This document shows, in pieces, positions 17,655-26,148 of a DNA stretch of 64,000 bases. This DNA comes from Hymenobacter setariae. GTDB taxonomy: Bacteria; Bacteroidota; Bacteroidia; Cytophagales; Hymenobacteraceae. The notes beneath the pieces are model-generated. The model was not told the DNA's origin. It was given only the letters and a program-made list of their open reading frames with translations, and made no database searches. A program made the position numbers and the translations under genes. The stretch covers positions 124,001-188,000 of the forward strand of contig NZ_VMRJ01000005.1 of NCBI RefSeq assembly GCF_007713685.1. Reading direction: 5' to 3'. The stretch's first letter is position 1. Every line of letters starts with the position of its first letter.

Positions 17655-18638
17655 CTAAGCGGCCGAGTAGGTTACTTCCTTTACCGCTTTTACTACGCGC
17701 GCTACATTGGGCAGCGAGGCCTCAATGAGGGTAGGGGCGTAGGGCAGCGGTACGTCGGCGCAAGTAATGCGGATAACCGGCGCATCGAGGTGGTCGAAGG
17801 CGCGGCGCTGCACGATGTAGGCCAGCTCGCCCGAGATGCTGGCCAGCGGCCAAGCCTCTTCTACTACCACCATGCGGTTGGTTTTCTTCACCGAGGCGAT
17901 AAGCGTATCGTAGTCGATGGGGCGCACCGAGCGCAGGTCAATCACTTCAGCCTGAATGCCTTCTTTGGCTAGTTCGTCGGCAGCGCCAAAGGCAACTTTC
18001 ATCATCTTGCCGAAGCTCACGATGGTCACGTCTTTGCCTTCGCGGGCTACGTTAGCCTTGCCGATTTCAAGAATGTATTCTTCTTCGGGCACTTCGCCTT
18101 TGTCGCCGTACATCAGCTCCGACTCCATGAAAATAACGGGGTCGGGGTCGCGGATGGAAGCTTTTAGCAAGCCTTTGGCGTCGTAGGGGTTAGAGGGCAC
18201 TACTACTTTGAGGCCGGGCGTGTTGGCAAACCAATTCTCGAAGTTTTGCGAGTGCTGGCTGCTAAGCATACCTGCGTTGCCGGTAGGCCCACGGAAAACG
18301 ATGGGACACGAGTACTGCCCGCCCGACATCGAGTAGATTTTAGCGGCCGAGTTAATTACCTGGTCGATGGCCACCAACGAGAAGTTGAAGGTCATAAACT
18401 CAATAATCGGCTTCAGCCCGTTGGCTGCTGCGCCCACCCCGATGCCAGCAAAGCCGAGCTCGGCAATCGGCGTATCAATCACGCGCTCAGCCCCAAACTC
18501 GTCGAGCATGCCCTGGCTCACCTTGTAAGCTCCGTTGTATTCGGCTACTTCCTCGCCCATCAGGAAGATGGACGGGTCGCGGCGCATTTCTTCGCTCATG
18601 GCCTCGCGCAGGGCCTCGCGGAATTGAATAGTACGCAT
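17655..18638 (-). CDS. pdhB: Pyruvate dehydrogenase E1 component, beta subunit
   Basis: 327 residues, the usual length. Thiamine-diphosphate-dependent E1 beta subunit; with E1 alpha it decarboxylates pyruvate and acetylates the E2 lipoyl group. Recognisable blocks are MGEEVAEYNGAYKVS, RVIDTPIAELGFAGIGVGAA (with the E that activates thiamine diphosphate), GNAGMLSSQHSQ, and a transketolase C-terminal domain (about 200-320). The alpha subunit gene is not adjacent. It stands alone between two terminator hairpins. Confidence 0.9.
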   Translation of the reverse strand: MRTIQFREALREAMSEEMRRDPSIFLMGEEVAEYNGAYKVSQGMLDEFGAERVIDTPIAELGFAGIGVGAAANGLKPIIEFMTFNFSLVAIDQVINSAAKIYSMSGGQYSCPIVFRGPTGNAGMLSSQHSQNFENWFANTPGLKVVVPSNPYDAKGLLKASIRDPDPVIFMESELMYGDKGEVPEEEYILEIGKANVAREGKDVTIVSFGKMMKVAFGAADELAKEGIQAEVIDLRSVRPIDYDTLIASVKKTNRMVVVEEAWPLASISGELAYIVQRRAFDHLDAPVIRITCADVPLPYAPTLIEASLPNVARVVKAVKEVTYSAA

Positions 18639-18673
18639 CTGATTAAGTATTTTACGGGGTAAAGTTAAGCCTG

Positions 18674-18745
18674 TTTTAGCGGTTAGCTGCTAGCTTCTCG
18701 TTTGGCAAGAGCTAGCGGCTAGCCGCCATTAGCTAACCGCTAAAA
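18674..18745 (-). terminator. Compound hairpin terminator between the OmpA/TPR gene and pdhB
   Basis: Outer perfect 15-bp stem TTTTAGCGGTTAGCT / AGCTAACCGCTAAAA (18674-18688, 18731-18745), with an inner GCTAGCT / AGCTAGC stem. It lies 3 bp past the stop of the 18749-20584 gene and ends in T on the minus strand. Confidence 0.75.
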
Positions 18746-18748
18746 AAA

Positions 18749-20584
18749 CTACTTCAGCGCCTCCCGAAACGCTGGGCGCTGCGCGTACTCCTGAAACTCT
18801 AGGTCCTCTACGGCCTGGGTCGAGAGGTTGCGGTCGAGTTGCACAGCGCGGCGCAGTTCCTGGGCCATGGTGTTCTCGTCGTGGCGGCGGGCGGCAGCTA
18901 CGGCCAAGCCGTAGTGCGGAGCCGCGGCCTGCGGGCGCAAGTCGAGGGCCAGGGTGTACTGAGCAGCGGCAGCATCGTAGCCCCCGCGCTGCACCAGCAG
19001 CAGGGCCTCATTCATGTAGTTCTGGTAGCTAGGGCCGGCTAGGCGCAGGCTCGCCAGAGCTTGGTCGGGCTGGCCAATTTGGATTTCGAGCGCGGCGCGG
19101 TCCGAAAATATTTTGCGCAGCATGGGTCGTGAGCCGCCTAGCTTGATGGCATAGTCATAGTCTTGCAGGGCCTCGAGCGTTTCTTGCGCCTGACGGTGGG
19201 CAGTGGCCGCGCGGTAAAACAGCTCGGCCGTGGGGTGGCGGTGGGCGGCTAGGGTAAAGTTGACGGCTGCCCGGTGATAGTAGGCTCGCTGCACGCGCTC
19301 GGTGGGCTCTTTGGCGGCCCGCATGGCTAGCACGGTTGCTAGGTTATAAAATGCCTCCCAATTGGCGGTGCTGGCCGCCGACAGCTCGTAGATGCGTTGC
19401 TTTTCGGCCAGCAGTGGTGTGAGCGTAGCCGAGTAGCGCAGCTCCTCAGGCGTGAGGGCCTCAATGTCGGCCTGCTTCTCTACCATTTTCTTGCTCAGCA
19501 AGTACACTTCTGAGTCGTAGCGCGGCGGCGCGGTGTAGGTAACCGCCACCGTGCCCCAGCGCAACACCGGGTAAATGTACTCTTCGAGATAGTCGAAGTA
19601 GCTAAGCTTATGCAGCGCCTTTTCTTTCTGGGCAAAAGAGCCGCGCGTGTCGTTGATAATAGACACTACCGAGTCTTGCTGCGCGGGCTTGAGCACCGAG
19701 TTCTGCACTTGGTTCAGGAATAGCTCCCAGCTGCGACGATAAGCGATAGTGTCGAATTTAATATTCTCAACCTTATTGAGATACGAAAAGCCTTTGACCC
19801 GCTGCTTGTAGTAATACAGCAGCATCTTCACCCGCTTGCTGGCCAGGGCCGGCTGGTGCGCATCGGTGGAGTCGGGCGAGTGGCCGGCTGCGATAAGCAC
19901 GCGCTGCGTGTGCTGGTTGGCATCAATTAGGTCCTCCAGCGCAGCAATATTGGTGCCTAGGTGCGAGCGGATAAACCACTTGCCCTGGTCGAAGTACAGC
20001 GGCAGCAGGCGCGTGCCGCTCATCACGTTGCTGGCGTGCTCGGGTAGCAGCGCTAGGGCCGAGTCTTCGACTACCACGCGGCGGCCGGGGTCCGAAATGC
20101 CGCGGGCTACCAAGGTTTCGGTGCTGGCACGCAGCACTTTGCCGTGGGGCTTAGTTTCGCGCACCTGGCCGCGAGCCATGAGCTGGCCCGGCGAGTGGCG
20201 CGGTGTATTGCGGATGGTGAAGCGGCTACGGCTCACGAGGCGGCCCTTCACGGAGTCATCGTAGGTGTACTCGCCGTGGGCGAAGGACAGCCGGCCCACT
20301 GTGTCAAGGCGCAGGTCGTGGTCGTAGCGGTAGGTGAGCACCACTTCGTACACGGCGCCTTTGCTTAGGTGGTTGGCATTGGCCTTGGCAGTGGCCTCGA
20401 AAGGCACCGCATCGCCCACGGCCGTGAGCGGTGTCGGCGATACCTGCACGCGCCGCCCAGCCTCGGCCTGCTTCAGCATCTTGGGCAAGGGCGAGCAGGC
20501 GGTGGGCAGGGCCAGCACCAAAAACCAGCGGCTCAGCTTGCTAGCCGAGCGGCCGGCAGAAAATAAATGTTTTTTTTGTTGCAA
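18749..20584 (-). CDS. Lipoprotein with OmpA-like domain and TPR repeats
   Basis: 611 residues. Lipoprotein signal (ALPTACSP, cysteine about residue 30). An N-terminal beta-rich domain (about 45-200), then a region reading LYFDQGKWFI...IAAGHSPDSTD...SKRVKMLLYYYKQR (about 205-285), which follows the OmpA peptidoglycan-binding pattern, and C-terminal TPR-like helices (about 400-611). This suggests an envelope scaffold anchored in the outer membrane and touching peptidoglycan. I do not recognise a named protein; a role linked to gliding or secretion accessory proteins such as SprE would be speculation. Confidence 0.6.
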   Translation of the reverse strand: MQQKKHLFSAGRSASKLSRWFLVLALPTACSPLPKMLKQAEAGRRVQVSPTPLTAVGDAVPFEATAKANANHLSKGAVYEVVLTYRYDHDLRLDTVGRLSFAHGEYTYDDSVKGRLVSRSRFTIRNTPRHSPGQLMARGQVRETKPHGKVLRASTETLVARGISDPGRRVVVEDSALALLPEHASNVMSGTRLLPLYFDQGKWFIRSHLGTNIAALEDLIDANQHTQRVLIAAGHSPDSTDAHQPALASKRVKMLLYYYKQRVKGFSYLNKVENIKFDTIAYRRSWELFLNQVQNSVLKPAQQDSVVSIINDTRGSFAQKEKALHKLSYFDYLEEYIYPVLRWGTVAVTYTAPPRYDSEVYLLSKKMVEKQADIEALTPEELRYSATLTPLLAEKQRIYELSAASTANWEAFYNLATVLAMRAAKEPTERVQRAYYHRAAVNFTLAAHRHPTAELFYRAATAHRQAQETLEALQDYDYAIKLGGSRPMLRKIFSDRAALEIQIGQPDQALASLRLAGPSYQNYMNEALLLVQRGGYDAAAAQYTLALDLRPQAAAPHYGLAVAAARRHDENTMAQELRRAVQLDRNLSTQAVEDLEFQEYAQRPAFREALK

Positions 20585-20754
20585 CGGACTCGTCTTTTAC
20601 GGCAGCTTAAACGTAGAAAGCGACCTAGGCAGGTATACCAGCCACTACTTTAGCAGGTAATCTGCCGGTAATAAGCGCGATACAAATTGCGGGCAACCGC
20701 CAGGCATTGTATCTTGGGCTGGCAAAGTTGCACCACCCTCTTCGAAATTCACCT

Positions 20755-20973
20755 ATGAAACGCGTCACCGACTTTATCGAAACGCAGTCCTTCGGGCTGT
20801 GCTCGGCGCTAGGGCAGCGCTGGGGGTTTAGCACGCGCAGCGTTCGGCTGTCGTTCGTGTACGCTTCGTTTTTTACGTTTGGCTCGCCCATCGTGCTCTA
20901 TTTCGCGGGCGTATTCTGGATGAATATCCGCCACGCCATGCGCCAGCAGCGCAGCACCGTGTGGGATTTGTAA
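20755..20973 (+). CDS. Small PspC-domain membrane protein
   Basis: 72 residues. The pattern FGLCSALGQRWGFSTRSVRLSFVYASFF, then a hydrophobic helix (about 38-55), matches the PspC domain found in stress-responsive small membrane proteins. The ATG at 20755 is chosen over an upstream in-frame start at 20707 because the domain begins there. A TATCTTGG element (20710-20717) is a possible -7 box. No other psp gene nearby. Confidence 0.7.
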   Translation: MKRVTDFIETQSFGLCSALGQRWGFSTRSVRLSFVYASFFTFGSPIVLYFAGVFWMNIRHAMRQQRSTVWDL

Positions 20974-21019
20974 GGGGAGAAGCCTTGCCTATCATGACGC
21001 ACTCTCCCGTGCTCAGCCA

Positions 21020-21649
21020 CTACTGAATTAAGTTTTCGGGAATACTTACCGCATCAATCTGCCACTTGCCGGCAGCCGATTTTGCTAGCGTAAAAGTCAT
21101 GCCCTCACGCCAGCCATCGTGCTGAGGCCCCAACGCAGCTACGACGGCGCGAGCAGGATTTAACAGCTTAGTAGTGAAGGTGCCTGCCTGCAACTCGGTA
21201 AGCTTGGTGTCGGCTTCTTGCGAGAGCATAAGAAAATCGTAGTCAAAACCACTGGGCGGCCCATCGTTTTGTGGGTGCAGGCGCAACGTATCGGCGTACT
21301 GCTTGAAATAGCTGCGCCAATTTTGGAGGAAAGTAGCAGAGACCAAGTTGCTCTTTTGCACGGCGGCCAGCCAGTTTTCTGTTACCTGACTGTTGACGGC
21401 GTAGTAACCTAGGGTATCATTGCCGCCAACAGTTTTTATAAAGTTTGTAGGCAGCTTGTTGTAGTTGGCGGAATACCAGTTTAAATAATCGCGGACGGCT
21501 TGCTCTGGGCTATTAGCGGCGGGTACTGACTGGGTAGCTGCCGTGGGTAAATTGGTAGAGGCCACCGAAGCAATAGGGTGCTTTGCCGCATCATCAGTTG
21601 AGCAGCCTGCTAGGTAAACCAGCACGAAGAGTAGATAGGAGGCTCTCAT
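21020..21649 (-). CDS. Lipoprotein, DUF3828-like
   Basis: 209 residues with a lipoprotein signal (YLAGCSTDD, cysteine about residue 16). The pattern AVRDYLNWYSANYNKLP...GFDYDFLMLSQEAD...GWREGMTFTLAKSAAGKWQIDAV is like small periplasmic DUF3828 proteins of the NTF2-like type. Function unknown. I chose the ATG at 21649 because the signal peptide starts there. It follows the glycosyltransferase gene on the same strand with a 46-bp gap. Confidence 0.6.
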   Translation of the reverse strand: MRASYLLFVLVYLAGCSTDDAAKHPIASVASTNLPTAATQSVPAANSPEQAVRDYLNWYSANYNKLPTNFIKTVGGNDTLGYYAVNSQVTENWLAAVQKSNLVSATFLQNWRSYFKQYADTLRLHPQNDGPPSGFDYDFLMLSQEADTKLTELQAGTFTTKLLNPARAVVAALGPQHDGWREGMTFTLAKSAAGKWQIDAVSIPENLIQ

Positions 21650-21695
21650 AGTGGACCAATGGTAAACCAAAGAGAATCTTTAGCGAGAAGCGTTA

Positions 21696-22805
21696 CTAAG
21701 GAAGTAGCAGCTGCGAAAATAGCTTTTTGCCCTGCCCAAAATAAGCCCACACCACGCTGCCCGCGTAGGTGCCCGGCCGCTGGCTGGCTAGCAAGCGCGG
21801 CTTAGCAAGCTTGCGCCGCCGCCGCCAGTACCCTAGGCGCATGATGAAGTGGAGATGTGCCCGGCCCACGGCTTGTGCCTCTTGCCAACTGCCAGCCGCC
21901 AGAAAGCGCAGCCCCGCCACCCAATCGAGCAATACCCGAAGGATAAGAAAGCCAGCCAGTTCGCCGGGCGCAGCATTCTTGAAGAGCAGCGCCAGACCGT
22001 TGCGGAAGTTGAGGTAGGTCTTGCGCGGGTTGGTTTTGGGGAGGGTGCCGCCGCCCACGTGGTGCACCGTGCCGCCGCCGTGGTACCATACTTCGTAGCC
22101 CGCATTTTGGGCGCGCCAGCAGAAGTCTATCTCCTCCATATGAGCAAAAAACGCCGGCTCGAAGCCCCCTAGGTCGCGCCAGGTGGTGGCGCGCACCAGG
22201 CAGCAGGCACCGCTGGCCCAAGCCACGGGGCGCGGGTCGTCGTACTGGCCGCGGTCGGTTTCAAGGGTGTCGAAGAGGCGGCCCCGGCAGAAGGGATAGC
22301 CCAACTCGTCGAGGTAGCCACCGCCCGCCCCAGCGTGCTCAAACAGGGTAGGGTTGTCGTAGGCCAGCACCTTAGGCTGCACGGCCGCGATGCGTGGGTT
22401 AGCGTGCAGCAGCGTGTAGAGCGGGCGCAGCCAGCCGGCCTGTACCTCCACATCGGAGTTGAGCAGCACAAAATAGGGGCTATCGAGCCGGGCCAGTGCT
22501 TGGTTGTAGCCTTCACAAAACCCTAGGTTCTCGGTAAAAGCCAGTATCTCTACAGTCGGAAAGCCGGCGCGTAGCAAACCTAGGGAATCATCGGTCGAAG
22601 CATTGTCGGCCACTACCACGCGGGCGCCGTCGGCGTGCCGCAGCACGCCGGGCAGGAATTTGCGCAAGAAGTGCGCCCCGTTGTAATTAAGAATAACAAT
22701 GGCAACCTCCGCTAGGTCGCTAACTGGCGAAGGGGCCGCCGCCGTAGCATCGGCTACGGCAGCGGCCCCTTTTAGAGAGTTCTGCTCCAACGTGCTAGCC
22801 GCCAA
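21696..22805 (-). CDS. Family 2 glycosyltransferase (rhamnosyltransferase-like)
   Basis: 369 residues. A GT-A fold with IVILNYNGAHFL, VVVADNASTDDS, NLGFCEGYN, the DxD-like NSDVEV and a late EEIDFCWRAQNAG / HHVGGGT segment, typical of wbbL-type rhamnosyltransferases acting on cell-surface polysaccharide. C-terminal hydrophobic segments suggest membrane association. The first 11 bases overlap the 3' end of ybaB, implying co-transcription and translational coupling. Confidence 0.85.
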   Translation of the reverse strand: MAASTLEQNSLKGAAAVADATAAAPSPVSDLAEVAIVILNYNGAHFLRKFLPGVLRHADGARVVVADNASTDDSLGLLRAGFPTVEILAFTENLGFCEGYNQALARLDSPYFVLLNSDVEVQAGWLRPLYTLLHANPRIAAVQPKVLAYDNPTLFEHAGAGGGYLDELGYPFCRGRLFDTLETDRGQYDDPRPVAWASGACCLVRATTWRDLGGFEPAFFAHMEEIDFCWRAQNAGYEVWYHGGGTVHHVGGGTLPKTNPRKTYLNFRNGLALLFKNAAPGELAGFLILRVLLDWVAGLRFLAAGSWQEAQAVGRAHLHFIMRLGYWRRRRKLAKPRLLASQRPGTYAGSVVWAYFGQGKKLFSQLLLP

Positions 22806-23133
22806 AGTTGCTCAGGTCGAGGCCCGGAATGTTGGGGAGCAGGCCGCTGGTCTGGCGCTGCATTTCTTGGCGGGCCAACTCGGCGGCGGCGTCCAAAGCT
22901 TTGTTGGTGGCCGCTACCACGAGGTCGGGCAGCATTTCGCGGTCTTCCGGAGTCAGTAGCGAAGGGTCAATGTCGAGCTTTACTAGGTGGCGGTGGCCAT
23001 TGGCCGTGGCTTTTACAAGGCCGCCGCCCGCTTCGCCGGTGGCGGTAATGTGCTGGAGCTGCGTTTGGGCCTGCTGCATCTTGTCTTGCAGCTCTTTTAC
23101 CTTGCCCATCATGCCCATCATGTCGAATGCCAT
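22795..23133 (-). CDS. ybaB: YbaB/EbfC nucleoid-associated protein
   Basis: 112 residues. MMGMMGKVKELQDKMQQAQTQL is the typical N-terminal helix and GLVKATANG and LTPEDREMLPDLVVAATNKAL the rest of the fold. It binds DNA as a dimer. Commonly next to dnaX and recR, which are absent here. It overlaps the following glycosyltransferase gene. Confidence 0.88.
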   Translation of the reverse strand: MAFDMMGMMGKVKELQDKMQQAQTQLQHITATGEAGGGLVKATANGHRHLVKLDIDPSLLTPEDREMLPDLVVAATNKALDAAAELARQEMQRQTSGLLPNIPGLDLSNFGG

Positions 23134-23240
23134 AGTCGTATGCTACTGATGCGCAAGCCGAAGCAAGTGGCGAGCCGCTGCTTCGGTGCGCTGGTAAGAA
23201 ATAGAAAAAGGCAGCCTAGAAAGCCCTAGGTGCCAAAAAA

Positions 23241-23248
23241 CAAAGGTA
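23241..23248 (-). promoter_or_regulatory. -7 promoter element upstream of ybaB, TACCTTTG
   Basis: Perfect TAnnTTTG on the minus strand, 107 nt before the ybaB ATG, so ybaB and the glycosyltransferase may have their own promoter with a leader of about 100 nt. Confidence 0.45.
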
Positions 23249-23312
23249 ACGCAACCGCCGCCGAACGCCGGAGGTAAGCGTAGCCCAAAAAACAACGGCT
23301 ACCCGTAGAAGT

Positions 23313-23498
23313 TCATCGGGAGAAGGTGGCGGTAGCCGCCGGGCGGACGGGTGCCGCGGGCGCGGCCGAAGTAGGCGACGCCTGCGCGGCCTTGTGCTGG
23401 CGGTCCCAGAAGCCCCACAGCAGACCTAGGCCGGCCAGTACTATCATCAGTGTATACACGATGCGATTCTGGCGGAAGATTATTTCGTTGGCTTTCAC
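23313..23498 (-). CDS. Small single-pass membrane protein, unknown
   Basis: 61 residues from a GTG start: a short N-terminal cytoplasmic segment, one TM helix (about 13-31, VYTLMIVLAGLGLLWGFW), then an Ala/Pro-rich tail. No family recognised. It sits 50 bp after the GH1 gene on the same strand. Confidence 0.5.
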   Translation of the reverse strand: MKANEIIFRQNRIVYTLMIVLAGLGLLWGFWDRQHKAAQASPTSAAPAAPVRPAATATFSR

Positions 23499-23548
23499 GG
23501 GAGTAGCGGTAAAAGATGAACCGCCCCTGAAACGTGGGCCGTCCGCCG

Positions 23549-24985
23549 CTAGTTGCGCCGCGCTAGGTGCGGGGCGGTCAAAAACTGCCGGTACCAGTGG
23601 CCCGAGTCTTTTAAGGTACGCTGTTGGGTTTCGTAGTCAATGTGTATCAGCCCAAAGCGCGGCCCGTAGCCCGCGGCCCACTCAAAGTTATCAGTAAGTG
23701 ACCACGCAAAGAAGCCCTCGACCGGCACGCCCTCGCGCTGGGCCCGCAGCGTTTGGCCGATGGCTGCCCGCAGGTAGGCGCGGCGGGCATGGTCGGCCAC
23801 CCGGCCCCCCGCGCAGGTATCGGGGAAAGCTGCGCCCGCCTCGGTCACGACCAGCGGCGGGGCGTTCTCGTAGGCCGAAAACTGCTTGAGCATGTGATAA
23901 ATCGATTCGGGGTACACCTCCCAGTCCATGTCGGTGCAGGCCACGCCGCGCTGTCGGGCGGGCACTAGCTTGGCCCACTGCGGCGGCAGCCACGGCGAAA
24001 AGCGCACCACCTCACGGGTGTAATTCTGCACGCCCCAAAAGTCGAAATCGAACGCTAGGCGCGCCTCATCGCCGGGCTGCTGGTAGCGGGCCAGCAGCCA
24101 GCGCAGGGCCGGCAGCTCCTCGGTGGGGTAGCCTAGGCCGAGGGTGGGCTCCACAAAAAAGCGGTTGAGCACGGCATCGGCGCGGCGGGTGGCGGCCACA
24201 TCGCGGGCCGAGTCGGGCCGCTGCGGCGTGAGGTACGAGCACGAAAACGTGGTACCAATCTGGGCCGAGGCGGGCAATGCAGCCCGCAGCGCCCGGCCGC
24301 CCTCGGCCTGGGCCAGCGTAGCGTGGTGGGCCGCCGCCAAAAAGGCCCCTAGGTGCCGCCGCCCCGGCGCGTGCACGCCCAATAGGTGCCCAGCCCCCAC
24401 AAACGCCATGGGCTCGTTGAGCACCAGCCAATGGCCTACGCGGTCGCCGAGGTGGTGGGCCATAGTGGCGGCGTAGTCGGCCAGCCAGCCCACGATGCTG
24501 CGGTTGGTCCAGCCGCCGCGGGCTTGCAGGGCGCTGGGCAAGTCCCAGTGGTAGAGCGTGAGCCAGGGACGTAGCTCGCGTTCGAGGCAGGCATCGACCA
24601 GCCGGTCGTAGAAGTCGAGCCCACGGCGGTTGGTGGCGCCCACGCCCTTGGGCAGCACCCTAGGCCACGATACCGAGAACCGAAAGTCAGTGAGCCCCAT
24701 TGCCTGAGCTAGGTCCAAGTCCTGCTCGTAGCGGTGGTAAAAATCGGTGGCCACGCGCCCATGCTCCCCGCGCTGAATAACGCCCTTGCGGCGCGTAAAA
24801 TCGTCCCAAATGCTGGCCTCCTTGCCCTGGTGCTGCCACGCGCCCTCGGTCTGGTACGCGGCTGTGGAGGCGCCCCAGTAGAACCTAGGGCCGAAGTCGG
24901 CGCGGCTAAAATCGGCGGGCGTGGTGGGCGGGAAGAAGGCAGCCGGCAGGGCGTCGGCCGGCACAGAATCTAAAACGATAGGCAT
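23549..24985 (-). CDS. GH1 beta-glucosidase
   Basis: 478 residues. (beta/alpha)8 enzyme of glycoside hydrolase family 1: FYWGASTAAYQTEGAW near the N terminus, acid/base E191 in LNEP and nucleophile E382 in VVTEAG (usually TENG; Ala replaces Asn), and WSLTDNFEWAAGY at the end. It removes beta-linked glucose or related sugars. No signal peptide, so probably cytoplasmic. The ATG at 24985 is chosen; the longer frame would overlap the upstream glycosyltransferase. It starts 13 bp after that gene, so the two are one transcript. Confidence 0.88.
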   Translation of the reverse strand: MPIVLDSVPADALPAAFFPPTTPADFSRADFGPRFYWGASTAAYQTEGAWQHQGKEASIWDDFTRRKGVIQRGEHGRVATDFYHRYEQDLDLAQAMGLTDFRFSVSWPRVLPKGVGATNRRGLDFYDRLVDACLERELRPWLTLYHWDLPSALQARGGWTNRSIVGWLADYAATMAHHLGDRVGHWLVLNEPMAFVGAGHLLGVHAPGRRHLGAFLAAAHHATLAQAEGGRALRAALPASAQIGTTFSCSYLTPQRPDSARDVAATRRADAVLNRFFVEPTLGLGYPTEELPALRWLLARYQQPGDEARLAFDFDFWGVQNYTREVVRFSPWLPPQWAKLVPARQRGVACTDMDWEVYPESIYHMLKQFSAYENAPPLVVTEAGAAFPDTCAGGRVADHARRAYLRAAIGQTLRAQREGVPVEGFFAWSLTDNFEWAAGYGPRFGLIHIDYETQQRTLKDSGHWYRQFLTAPHLARRN

Positions 24986-24998
24986 GGGCAACGGCAGG

Positions 24999-26024
24999 CT
25001 ACGCAAGGGTAGCCCGAGAAGGAACAACGGCCGGCCGCTGCTCGTGCAGCAATCGGTCGATAATGGCGGCAGTTTGGTCGGGGTAGTGCACGGGCACGGG
25101 CTGGCCTTGCCACAGCCAGTCATCGACTACGGCCAGGCTTTTGTGCTTGAGATTTTTGATAATAGGCACGCCCATCTTAGCCAGCGCGGCGGCGTTGCAT
25201 TGCTGCTCGTATTGCTGCTTCATGGGCACGGCCAGCAGCTTTTTGCCCAAGAATAGCGCCTCGGCCGGCGTTTCGAAGCCAGCCCCACAGAGCACGCCCT
25301 CGGCCCGCGCCAAGCTGTCGAGAAAGGCTGGCCCGCTTACCGGCCACACGCGCACATTGCCGTGGGTGGCAGGTACTTGGCTGTGCTTGCTGAAAACCTC
25401 CCAGCGGGTGCGCCGGCTCAGGTAGCGCAGTTGAGTTACTAGGGTAGCCTCCTCAAAGGCCGGCAGGTACACGGTGTAGTGGCCGTCGTTGGTAGGCTTT
25501 AGGGCGCGCACTTGCTGCCGAATGACGGGCGTGGCAATGCCCGGCGCATAGGCTTGGAAATGAAAGCCGTACTGCGCCGTGCTAGGCGCGTAGTGGCGCA
25601 GCACGGCCCGGCCGGCGGGGTCTTCGGACTTGGGGCGCGGGGCGGCGGGGTGCAGCACGGCGCTCTGGTGGCTCAAGGCCACGCAGGGCACGCTCCGCAG
25701 CCGGCACGCCCAACTCGATACGGGCTCAAAATCGCTGATAACTAAGTCGTAGTCGCGCACAGGCAGGTGCCGTATCTCGTGCACAAAGCGCGCCGAGTTG
25801 AACTGCTGAAACGTCTTGACAAAATTGATACCACCCTTTTTGCCAAACAAAAACCCCATGCCCCGCGCCTGGTAGCGCACCTCGAAGGGCAGCGAAAGGT
25901 CGGCGGGCGGCCCACTCACCAAGATGTCGAGTTGCTCGCAGCGGCTTTGCAGCAGTGGCACTATATCGAGGGCGCGGCTAAGGTGGCCATTGCCGGTGCC
26001 CTGGATGGCATACAGTATTCTCAT
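24999..26024 (-). CDS. Glycosyltransferase, GT-B fold (MJ1255/MurG-like)
   Basis: 341 residues. The opening RILYAIQGTGNGHLSRAL is the nucleotide-fold start of MurG-like and MJ1255-type transferases, and GVLCGAGFETPAEALFLGKKLLAVP is the nucleotide-sugar loop of the C-terminal half. It is probably cytoplasmic or membrane-attached and glycosylates a lipid. It is co-directional with an LpxH-like phosphoesterase upstream and GH1 downstream, so a lipid or surface-glycan role is likely. Confidence 0.78.
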   Translation of the reverse strand: MRILYAIQGTGNGHLSRALDIVPLLQSRCEQLDILVSGPPADLSLPFEVRYQARGMGFLFGKKGGINFVKTFQQFNSARFVHEIRHLPVRDYDLVISDFEPVSSWACRLRSVPCVALSHQSAVLHPAAPRPKSEDPAGRAVLRHYAPSTAQYGFHFQAYAPGIATPVIRQQVRALKPTNDGHYTVYLPAFEEATLVTQLRYLSRRTRWEVFSKHSQVPATHGNVRVWPVSGPAFLDSLARAEGVLCGAGFETPAEALFLGKKLLAVPMKQQYEQQCNAAALAKMGVPIIKNLKHKSLAVVDDWLWQGQPVPVHYPDQTAAIIDRLLHEQRPAVVPSRATLA

Positions 26025-26035
26025 TTACTAGATGC

Positions 26036-26140
26036 TGTCATTGCGAGGAGGTACGACGAAGCAATCTTTCCTTAAACTGCTTTGCTTACGTTAGCTAACG
26101 TGAAGGAAAGATTGCTTCGTCGTGCCTCCTCGCAACGACA
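26036..26140. repeat. Inverted repeat of the TGTCATTGCGAG family, copy 1
   Basis: 38-bp arms (26036-26073 and 26103-26140) with two mismatches, between the phosphoesterase and glycosyltransferase genes. The core TGTCATTGCGAG...CGAAGCAATC is shared with the repeat at 47885-48000. In RNA it would be a strong hairpin, so it may reduce transcription into the glycosyltransferase gene. Confidence 0.8.
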
Positions 26141-26148
26141 ACTGGTTT

